Below are positions 1 through 5,033 of a stretch of DNA of 5,500 nt, piece by piece. The notes beneath the pieces are model-generated. The model was not told the origin of the DNA, did no database searches, and worked only from the letters and a program-made list of their open reading frames with translations. Position numbers and translations under genes: made by a program. This stretch comes from Gordonia sp. (in: high G+C Gram-positive bacteria) (GTDB taxonomy: Bacteria; Actinomycetota; Actinomycetes; Mycobacteriales; Mycobacteriaceae). Position 1 is the stretch's first letter; each line of letters starts with the position of its first letter. The stretch spans positions 1-5,500 of the forward strand of contig JASLJL010000340.1 in NCBI GenBank assembly GCA_030152405.1. The letters are read 5' to 3'.

Positions 1-569
1 TTCAGCGCAGAGAACTTGTTGTCGCCTGCGGGGATCACGCTGCCGAAGTACTCCTGGAAGAGTTCCGGGTGCTCGCGCAGACCGCTGTCGGTGTCGAGGA
101 AGATGACACCCTTCTCCTCGAGGTCCTCGCGGATCGAGTGGTAGACGACCTCCGACTCGTACTGCGCGGCGACACCGGCGACGAGGCGCTGCTTCTCGGC
201 CTCGGGGATGCCGAGCTTGTCGTAGGTGTTCTTGATGTCCTCGGGGAGGTCCTCCCACGAGGTCGCCTGCTTCTCGCTGGAGCGGACGAAGTACTTGATG
301 TTGTCGAAGTCGATCGTCGACAGGTCCGAGCCCCATGTCGGCATCGGCTTGCGGTGGAACAGCTTCAGGCCCTTCAGGCGGAGGTCGAGCATCCACTGCG
401 GCTCGTTCTTCTTCGACGAGATGTCGCGGACGACAGCCTCGGACAGACCGCGCTGAGCGGCGGCGCCTGCGTCGTCGCTGTCTGACCAGCCGTAACCGTA
501 GCGGTCGAAGGAAGCGATCGTCTCTTCCTGGGACAGCTGCTGCGGTGCGGCGGGATCGGTGACCGTCAT
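1..569 (-). CDS. sufB: Fe-S cluster assembly scaffold protein SufB (N-terminal 189 residues, cut by window edge)
   Basis: SufB is the scaffold subunit of the cytosolic SufBC2D complex, on which sulfur from the SufS/SufU desulfurase system and iron are assembled into Fe-S clusters. In most Mycobacteriales it is the only general Fe-S assembly route. Reading leftward from the ATG at 569, 189 codons are open with no stop before the edge; family members are about 470-480 residues, so roughly 40% is present. Recognisable SufB segments are [17 protein letters not shown] (41-57), [13 protein letters not shown] (59-71), the aromatic [10 protein letters not shown] (87-96), [17 protein letters not shown] (132-148) and [11 protein letters not shown] with [15 protein letters not shown] near the cut. 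The start is fixed by the 4-nt ATGA overlap with sufR and a GGAAAGG ribosome site 7 nt upstream. The catalytic C-terminal half is not visible. Some mycobacterial sufB genes carry an intein further along; none lies in the visible part. Identification is from recalled family sequence. Confidence 0.96.
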   Translation of the reverse strand, partial: MTVTDPAAPQQLSQEETIASFDRYGYGWSDSDDAGAAAQRGLSEAVVRDISSKKNEPQWMLDLRLKGLKLFHRKPMPTWGSDLSTIDFDNIKYFVRSSEKQATSWEDLPEDIKNTYDKLGIPEAEKQRLVAGVAAQYESEVVYHSIREDLEEKGVIFLDTDSGLREHPELFQEYFGSVIPAGDNKFSAL

Positions 570-1318
570 CGGAGGACCTTTCCATGGGGGTTGTCGGCGG
601 CGCCGGGCTGAGCGTCCGCCTTCGGGTCTGACATGTTCTGAGGTGCAGTGACCGGGACGTGGGTGCTGCACACGCAGTCGCCGTTGGCGATGGTCGCCAG
701 TCGTTGCACGTGCGTGCCGAGCAGTTCGGTGAACATCGCCGTCTCGGCTTCACAGAGTTCGGGGAACTCGGCGGCCACATGCGCCACCGGGCAGTGATGC
801 TGGCAGATCTGCACGCCGTTCCCGACCTCGCGGGTGTCGGCCGAGTATCCGGCGCCGGTGAGGGCGTCGGCGATCTGCTCGACGGTGGCGATGACCGATC
901 CGGACTCGGATGCGGGCGTCACACCGGCGACGATGCCGTTGACCCGTTCGCGCGCGAACCGGTCGACGGCTTCCTGGCCCGCGATGTCACGCAGCGACCG
1001 GATGGCCGCTCCGGCGAGGTCGTCGTACGCGTGGCGGAGCTTGCCCCGCCCGGCCGGAGTGAGTTGAAACCATTTCGCGGGGCGGCCGCGGCCACCCCTG
1101 TTGAATCCGGCGGGAGCGAGATCCACGTCGCCGGAGTCGGTGAGGTTGTCGAGGTGTCGTCGCACGCCGGCCGGGCTGATGCCCAACCGCTCGGCGATGT
1201 CACTGGCCGTCATCGGCCCCTCGTCGACAAGCAACGACACGACGGCGGCACGGGTCTGGCCGTCTGCGCCAGTCCCCTCCGCCTGCTGCTGCGCATGCAG
1301 CCGCTTCGAGTCGGTCAT
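566..1318 (-). CDS. sufR: SufR, Fe-S-cluster-sensing transcriptional regulator of the suf operon
   Basis: 250-residue DNA-binding regulator. In this family, apo- or holo-cluster state controls transcription of the suf operon, so Fe-S supply matches demand and oxidative or nitrosative stress. An N-terminal winged helix-turn-helix (about 21-66, with [19 protein letters not shown] at 38-56) is followed by a basic wing ([12 protein letters not shown], 76-87), a helical linker with YDDLA (98-102), and a C-terminal cluster domain. Five cysteines fall in that domain: C172, C176, C189, C215 and C217, in the context [10 protein letters not shown] ... ELCEAE ... [11 protein letters not shown]176-x12-C189 matches the C-x12-C spacing I recall for SufR. 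Residues 221-250 form a polar tail of no recognised function. The ATG at 1318 starts the family-like protein; upstream in-frame GTG (1327) and ATG (1366) also exist, and no clear Shine-Dalgarno sequence decides between ATG 1318 and GTG 1327. The stop overlaps the sufB start by 4 nt, so sufR is the first gene of the suf operon. Confidence 0.93.
   Translation of the reverse strand: MTDSKRLHAQQQAEGTGADGQTRAAVVSLLVDEGPMTASDIAERLGISPAGVRRHLDNLTDSGDVDLAPAGFNRGGRGRPAKWFQLTPAGRGKLRHAYDDLAGAAIRSLRDIAGQEAVDRFARERVNGIVAGVTPASESGSVIATVEQIADALTGAGYSADTREVGNGVQICQHHCPVAHVAAEFPELCEAETAMFTELLGTHVQRLATIANGDCVCSTHVPVTAPQNMSDPKADAQPGAADNPHGKVLR
577..583 (-). promoter_or_regulatory. Ribosome binding site of sufB inside the end of sufR
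   Basis: On the minus strand GGAAAGG lies 7 nt before the sufB ATG, within the last codons of sufR. With the ATGA stop/start overlap this supports sufB translation by both direct initiation and coupling to sufR. Confidence 0.6.
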
Positions 1319-1323
1319 GCTTT

Positions 1324-1338
1324 TCACAACACAAGTGT
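1324..1338 (-). promoter_or_regulatory. Putative SufR operator (ACACT-N5-TGTGA)
   Basis: On the minus strand positions 1338 to 1324 read ACACT TGTGT TGTGA, an exact fit to the ACACT-N5-TGTGA arrangement I recall being reported for SufR binding upstream of Rv1460 in M. tuberculosis. It contains the inverted repeat ACAC-TT-GTGT (1338-1329). It ends only 5 nt before the sufR ATG, so bound repressor would sit on the likely transcription start. The match is seen directly; the function is inferred from the homologous system. Confidence 0.72.
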
Positions 1339-1366
1339 GTCGTAATTGATTCCCTCGTTCCAGCAA
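1339..1366 (-). promoter_or_regulatory. Possible weak promoter of sufR-suf operon
   Basis: Minus-strand TTGCTG (1366-1361) and TACGAC (1344-1339) are separated by 16 nt and could be -35 and -10 elements. Both are poor matches to consensus (TACGAC lacks the final T of TANNNT). If real, transcription would start near 1332, inside the putative operator, giving a leader of about 14 nt. This is a tentative placement. Confidence 0.3.
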
Positions 1367-1405
1367 GGGTGACCTAAGCCTCCGAGCCGACCCGCTGCAG
1401 ACGTC

Positions 1406-1430
1406 CGGCCGTTCCCGCCCGCGGGGGCCG
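1406..1430. repeat. GC-rich inverted repeat upstream of mptB
   Basis: CGGCC (1406-1410) is complementary to GGCCG (1426-1430), with a self-complementary CCCGCGGG (1418-1425) between them. It ends one base before the mptB -10 box. It may be a weak structure or protein site, or chance in GC-rich DNA; no function can be assigned. Confidence 0.3.
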
Positions 1431-1431
1431 C

Positions 1432-1437
1432 TACAGT
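1432..1437 (+). promoter_or_regulatory. -10 box of a leaderless mptB promoter
   Basis: TACAGT fits the actinobacterial TANNNT -10 consensus and is followed by exactly 6 nt before the GTG start codon at 1444, placing the expected transcription start at or within a base or two of the start codon. No -35 element is obvious and no Shine-Dalgarno sequence precedes the gene. Both facts agree with leaderless initiation, which is common in mycobacteria and relatives. Confidence 0.65.
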
Positions 1438-1443
1438 CGTCGT

Positions 1444-3240
1444 GTGCCGGAATTGCATCTGATGCGCCGCGGCCTCGATTATCTGGGCCTGGCGAAACCG
1501 CCTGTGGAGCGGTCTGTCGACGACACCGGCGACTACGGTTCCCGGCTCGCCCGCATGCACGACGACGAGACCGAAGTCGGCCCGCTCAACGCGCTCGAGA
1601 ACAAGCGTCTGCGGCGCATTCAGCTGTTCGGCACCACCGGTTCGGTGCTGATCCTGATCGGCTCGCTCGGCACCGGAATGCTGCCCGTGCTGCAGAACCC
1701 GATCGTCGGAACCCGCATTCTGTCGCTGCCGTCGCGGATGTATTCGACAGCGCTCACGGTCTCGATCGGCGGCATGATGATGCTCGTCGTCGCGTGGCTG
1801 CTGCTCGGCCGATACGCGATCGGCAGGTTCTCCGTCGAGGTGGCCGAGGGCCGCAGCCCGGCCAGACGCATGTCCCGCCGGCAGGCCGACACGACTCTCC
1901 TGATGTGGATCGCACCGCTCCTCGTCGCGCCGCCGCTGCTGAGCAAGGACGTGTACTCGTATCTGGCGCAGAGCGCGATCGCCTACCGTGGCATGGACCC
2001 CTACACGTACAGCCCGATGCGCGGGCTCGGCGTCGACCATCCGCTGACCCTGTCCGTTCCGAACCTCTGGAAGGACACACCGGCGCCGTACGGTCCGCTG
2101 TTCCTCTGGATCGGTGAGCACGTCACCGCGTTGACCGGCGACAACATCACCGCCGCGGTCCTCCTGCACCGCCTGATCGCCCTGGCGGGCGTCGCGATGA
2201 TCGTGTGGGCGCTCCCCCGCCTGGCTCGACGCTGCGGCGTGTCGACGGTGGCCGCCCTCTGGATCGGCGCGCTGAACCCGCTGCTGGTCCTCCATCTGGT
2301 GGGCGGAATCCACAACGAGTCGCTGATGCTCGGCATGATGCTCGTCGGCATGGAGTGGTGTTTCCGCGCGATCGAGGGCTCGGCGTCTCTCACGAAGGAG
2401 GGCAGCCCCCTCCCCTCGCGGGTGGGATGGATCCTGATCGCGGGCGCCGCGTTGATCGCCGCGTCGGCGATGATCAAGGTGGCCTCGATGCTGGCGCTCG
2501 GCTTCATCGGCATCGCATTGGCCAGACGGTGGGGCGCGACGCTCCCCGCGCTTCGTCATGCGCCGGTGTCCCAGTGGTGGTCGCGGTCGCGGACGTCGAT
2601 CGTGGCGCTCACCAAGTCCGCGGCGCTGCTGCTCGCCGTCTCCGTCGTGGTGATCGGTGGCATCGGGACCGCCACCGGACTCGGCTTCGGCTGGACCGGG
2701 ACGCTGAGCACCGGCGGCATCGTGCGGTCGTGGATGTCGATGCCGACCCTCCTCGGCGTCGTGTCGGGCCGGGTCGGCCTGTGGGTCGGTCTCGGCGAGC
2801 AGACGCAGGCGATCCTCGACATCGCGCGACCGATCGGCCAGCTCATCGCCGGCGTCTTCGTCGTGCGCTGGCTGCTCGCCTGCCTCGCGGGCCGCGTCCA
2901 CGCCCTCGGCGGACTCGGCATCGCCATGGCGACGTTCGTCGTCTTCTTCCCGTTCGTGCAGGCCTGGTACCTGCTGTGGGCGATCATCCCGCTCGCCGCG
3001 TGGGCGACCACCCGGTGGTTCCGCCTGGGCACCGTGATCATCTCCGGAATCATGTCCGTGGTGGTGATGCCCACCAGTTCCGACACGCCTCCGTTGACCG
3101 TGGCGCAGGGTCTCGCGACCGGTGTCCTCATGGTCGCGGTGGCCGCGACTCTCTTCTTCATCGACAGTCCGGTGCGTGTCTGGATCACCCGACGCCGACG
3201 AGCGAAAGCCCAGCGAGAGCCCACTCACACCACACTGTGA
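1444..3240 (+). CDS. mptB: Polyprenol-phosphate-mannose-dependent alpha-(1->6)-mannosyltransferase MptB
   Basis: 598-residue polytopic membrane glycosyltransferase of the GT-C superfamily. MptB transfers mannose from polyprenyl-phosphomannose to the alpha-(1->6)-mannan core of lipomannan and lipoarabinomannan on the outer face of the plasma membrane. The family match rests on LFGTTGSVLILIGSLGTG (61-78), SKDVYSYLAQSAI (167-179), APYGPLFLWIG (214-224), ALWIGALNPLLVLHLVGGIHNESLMLG (271-297), GLGFGW (412-417) and WYLLWAIIPLAAWAT (508-522). Asp169 in the first large loop is the expected GT-C acidic catalytic or metal-binding residue. I count about 13-15 hydrophobic segments, the first at about 64-83 and the last at 555-573, then a basic tail (RRRRAKAQR, 583-591). 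The GTG start is chosen because a -10 box lies 6 nt upstream. It gives a charged cytosolic N-terminus of about 60 residues, longer than I recall for the M. tuberculosis homologue; Met7 or Met38 are alternatives. It is divergent from sufR. Paralogous MptA is the main alternative, but sequence and neighbours favour MptB. Confidence 0.92.
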   Translation: MPELHLMRRGLDYLGLAKPPVERSVDDTGDYGSRLARMHDDETEVGPLNALENKRLRRIQLFGTTGSVLILIGSLGTGMLPVLQNPIVGTRILSLPSRMYSTALTVSIGGMMMLVVAWLLLGRYAIGRFSVEVAEGRSPARRMSRRQADTTLLMWIAPLLVAPPLLSKDVYSYLAQSAIAYRGMDPYTYSPMRGLGVDHPLTLSVPNLWKDTPAPYGPLFLWIGEHVTALTGDNITAAVLLHRLIALAGVAMIVWALPRLARRCGVSTVAALWIGALNPLLVLHLVGGIHNESLMLGMMLVGMEWCFRAIEGSASLTKEGSPLPSRVGWILIAGAALIAASAMIKVASMLALGFIGIALARRWGATLPALRHAPVSQWWSRSRTSIVALTKSAALLLAVSVVVIGGIGTATGLGFGWTGTLSTGGIVRSWMSMPTLLGVVSGRVGLWVGLGEQTQAILDIARPIGQLIAGVFVVRWLLACLAGRVHALGGLGIAMATFVVFFPFVQAWYLLWAIIPLAAWATTRWFRLGTVIISGIMSVVVMPTSSDTPPLTVAQGLATGVLMVAVAATLFFIDSPVRVWITRRRRAKAQREPTHTTL

Positions 3241-3245
3241 CGCAC

Positions 3246-3291
3246 GCCGCGATGGCGGCACCCGACGCCTGCGCCGCAGGCCGTCTGGCCT
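3246..3291 (+). terminator. Cluster of GC-rich hairpins between mptB and the ABC operon, possible U-less terminator
   Basis: Three short perfect inverted repeats follow the mptB stop: GCCGC/GCGGC (3246-3250 with 3255-3259), GCCTGC/GCAGGC with a 3-nt loop (3267-3272 with 3276-3281) and AGGCC/GGCCT with a 4-nt loop (3278-3282 with 3287-3291). The last two share bases and cannot form together. There is no U-tract, so a classical intrinsic terminator is not shown. They may end mptB transcription in the actinobacterial GC-hairpin manner or affect the adjoining promoter. Confidence 0.35.
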
Positions 3292-3296
3292 AGTCT
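3291..3296 (+). promoter_or_regulatory. -10 box of a leaderless promoter for the ABC transporter-ctaA operon
   Basis: TAGTCT fits TANNNT and lies 7 nt before the GTG at 3304, so transcription should begin at or next to the start codon. The gap has no Shine-Dalgarno sequence and no convincing -35. The box stands out as a short A/T-richer patch in a GC-rich gap, as at mptB. Confidence 0.62.
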
Positions 3297-3303
3297 TGAG
3301 TAC

Positions 3304-4242
3304 GTGCCCGAACCGTCATCAGCCCACGTCGCTCTGAGTATCAGCGGACTGGTCAAGCGGTTCGACGACGTCGTCGCCGTCGACGGTCTCGACCTCGAAC
3401 TCCGCACCGGAGAGGTCCTCGCACTGCTCGGACCGAACGGCGCGGGCAAGACGACGACGGTCGAGATCTGCGAGGGCTTCGGCGCTCCGGACGCCGGTGT
3501 GGTGCGAGTCCTCGGACTCGATCCCGTCGCCGACAACGACGAGCTGCGCAGCCGGATCGGAGTGATGCTGCAGGGCGGCGGCGCGTATCCCGGTGCCAAG
3601 GCGGGCGAGATGCTGCGCCTGTGCGCGTCGTACTGCTCCGACCCGATCGACCCCACGTGGCTGATGGACGTGCTCGGCATCGCCGACGTCGCGACGACAC
3701 CCTTCCGCAGGCTCTCCGGGGGCCAGCAGCAGCGTCTCTCGCTCGCCTGCGCGCTGGTCGGACGGCCCGAGCTCGTCTTCCTCGACGAACCGACGGCGGG
3801 CCTCGACGCGCATGCGCGAATCATGGTGTGGGAGCTCATCTCACGTCTGAAGTCCGACGGAGTGTCGGTCCTGCTGACCACCCATCACCTCGATGAGGCC
3901 GAGGAGCTCGCAGATCACATCGTGATCGTCGACCGCGGACGTGTCGTCGCGTCGGGCACCCCGGCCGACCTGGTCCGCCGCGACGCCGACGGTCAACTGC
4001 GCGTGACCGCCGACGGACTCGACCCGGTCGCCCTCGCGAACGCACTGCCCGACGGGTACACCTGCACCCGCAGCCCCGCGGGCGACTGGCTCGTCGCGGG
4101 CCCCGACATCACCCCGCAGATCGTCGCGGCGGTCGCCACCTGGTGTGCCGACCACGATGTCCTGATCACCGGACTCGCGGTGGACTCCAATTCGTTGCAG
4201 GACGTGTTCCTCGCACTGACCGGCCGCGAGGTGCGCGCATGA
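3304..4242 (+). CDS. ABC transporter ATP-binding protein (ABC-2/DrrA-like class), Rv1458c-type
   Basis: 312-residue ATPase that energises the permease encoded immediately downstream. All nucleotide-binding motifs are intact: Walker A GPNGAGKT (43-50), Q-loop Gln90, signature LSGGQQQR (137-144), Walker B LVFLDEP (157-163) with catalytic Glu162, D-loop AGLD (165-168), and the switch His194 in TTHHLDEAEELADHI. The core ends near 230. The remaining about 80 residues form a C-terminal extension like that of DrrA/CcmA-type ATPases, ending SNSLQDVFLALTGRE, a typical closing motif of this class. The GTG start is supported by the leaderless -10 box; translation in this frame gives the usual short N-terminus before the first beta strand. 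The stop overlaps the permease ATG by 4 nt. The substrate is unknown. Family annotation often says multidrug or daunorubicin exporter, but linkage to ctaA argues for a housekeeping role. Confident for ABC ATPase; the Rv1458c equivalence rests on recalled synteny. Confidence 0.95.
   Translation: MPEPSSAHVALSISGLVKRFDDVVAVDGLDLELRTGEVLALLGPNGAGKTTTVEICEGFGAPDAGVVRVLGLDPVADNDELRSRIGVMLQGGGAYPGAKAGEMLRLCASYCSDPIDPTWLMDVLGIADVATTPFRRLSGGQQQRLSLACALVGRPELVFLDEPTAGLDAHARIMVWELISRLKSDGVSVLLTTHHLDEAEELADHIVIVDRGRVVASGTPADLVRRDADGQLRVTADGLDPVALANALPDGYTCTRSPAGDWLVAGPDITPQIVAAVATWCADHDVLITGLAVDSNSLQDVFLALTGREVRA
4228..4233 (+). promoter_or_regulatory. Ribosome binding site of the ABC permease gene
   Basis: GAGGTG lies 5 nt before the ATG at 4239, within the last codons of the ATPase gene. 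It decides the start: an in-frame upstream GTG at 4143 would add 32 residues but lies deep inside the ATPase gene. Confidence 0.65.
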
Positions 4243-5033
4243 CCGAGACCGCCAATCGCTTCCCGTCCGGAACGTTCACTCCCGCACCGGCGCCCGCTCC
4301 CCTGGTACGCATCCTTGCCGCACAGACGCGGATGGAGCTCACACTGCTGCTCCGCAACGGCGAGCAGTTGCTGCTGACCATGTTCATTCCGATCACCCTG
4401 CTGATCGGGCTGTCGATCCTGCCGATCGACACGGGTTCGGGCGACACGTCGGCGGCCCGGGCGACGACGTTCGTCCCGGCGATCCTGGCGGTGGCGATCA
4501 TGTCGACGGCGTTCACCGGGCAGGCGATCGCGGTGGGCTTCGACCGCAGGTACGGCGCACTCAAGCGCCTGGGCGCCACCCCGATTCCACGATGGGGGAT
4601 CATCGCGGGCAAGTCCGCCGCGGTCGTCATCGTGGTGATCCTGCAATCGCTCATCATCGGCGGGATCGGACTGGCGTTCGGCTGGCGTCCCGACGTCGCG
4701 GGCCTGACCCTCGGAGCGGTCGTCATCGCGCTGGGGACAATCGCGTTCGCGGTGCTCGGCCTGCTTCTGGGCGGGACGATGAAAGCCGAAGTGGTGCTGG
4801 CGCTCGGGAACCTGATCTGGTTCGTGCTGCTCGGCGTCTCCAGTCTTGTCGTGTTCGACGAACACGTTCCGTCGGCTGTGCACTGGCTTGCCCGGTGCAC
4901 CCCGTCCGGCGCTCTCACCGAGGCGCTGACCCAGGCGTTGTCGTCATCGGTTGATCTGTTCGGCATCGGCGTGCTGGCGGCGTGGTCCGTCGTCGGAGGC
5001 GCCCTCGCAGTGAGGTGGTTCCGGTTCGAATGA
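4239..5033 (+). CDS. ABC-2 type transporter permease, Rv1457c-type
   Basis: 264-residue integral membrane partner of the upstream ATPase, in the usual range for ABC-2 permeases (about 250-280). A polar N-terminus with an alternating Pro-Ala stretch (PAPAPAP, 15-21) precedes an amphipathic connector helix (about 24-42) and six hydrophobic segments: about 43-62, 78-98, 120-147, 155-178, 187-206 and 239-259. Between segments 2 and 3 lies FDRRYGALKRLGATPIPRWG (101-120), the cytoplasmic E/D-R-x-x-G-x-L-x-x-L-x-x-x-P motif typical of the family. The loop TPSGALTEAL (221-230) before the last segment is also characteristic. Two such subunits with two ATPases would form a full exporter. The start is fixed by the 4-nt ATGA overlap with the ATPase and a good ribosome site; the stop in turn overlaps the ctaA start. 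Transport substrate and direction cannot be read from the sequence; export is usual for this class. Confidence 0.93.
   Translation: MTETANRFPSGTFTPAPAPAPLVRILAAQTRMELTLLLRNGEQLLLTMFIPITLLIGLSILPIDTGSGDTSAARATTFVPAILAVAIMSTAFTGQAIAVGFDRRYGALKRLGATPIPRWGIIAGKSAAVVIVVILQSLIIGGIGLAFGWRPDVAGLTLGAVVIALGTIAFAVLGLLLGGTMKAEVVLALGNLIWFVLLGVSSLVVFDEHVPSAVHWLARCTPSGALTEALTQALSSSVDLFGIGVLAAWSVVGGALAVRWFRFE
5012..5018 (+). promoter_or_regulatory. Probable ribosome binding site of ctaA
   Basis: GAGGTGG lies 11 nt before the ctaA ATG at 5030, inside the permease gene. The spacing is longer than the common 5-9 nt, so translational coupling through the ATGA overlap probably contributes to ctaA expression. Confidence 0.45.

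Noticed and set aside
1..569. Possible intein within sufB, as in some mycobacteria
   Set aside because: The visible 189 codons read as uninterrupted SufB sequence. The insertion sites I recall lie beyond the window edge, so presence or absence there cannot be judged.
659..1345. Open plus-strand frame opposite sufR, and a similar one at 69-485 opposite sufB
   Set aside because: Both mirror clearly recognisable minus-strand genes, show no family motifs and lack plausible ribosome sites.
1319..1366. Extension of SufR to the ATG at 1366
   Set aside because: The extra residues would be encoded by the operator and promoter region, and nothing resembling a ribosome site precedes 1366. The ATG at 1318 or the GTG at 1327 is more sensible.
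1324..3261. Very long open minus-strand frame (645 codons) opposite mptB
   Set aside because: Its translation is a low-complexity run rich in Arg, His, Asp, Glu and Gly without any fold or motif, the usual antisense shadow of a GC-biased gene. The plus strand has a clear MptB match.
2205..3293. Open plus-strand frame of 362 codons inside mptB
   Set aside because: The translation is Arg/Gly/Pro-rich without domains and is out of frame with mptB, which it overlaps for nearly its whole length. It is an overlapping-frame artefact.
4143..4238. Upstream in-frame extension of the permease from a GTG
   Set aside because: It would overlap the ATPase gene by 100 nt and adds a Cys/Arg-rich segment unlike permeases. 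The ATG at 4239 has a good ribosome site and an ATGA overlap.
3993..4883. Minus-strand open frame opposite the ABC permease
   Set aside because: Composition is His/Arg/Gln/Asp-rich with no hydrophobic core. The opposite strand encodes a six-segment permease with family motifs.
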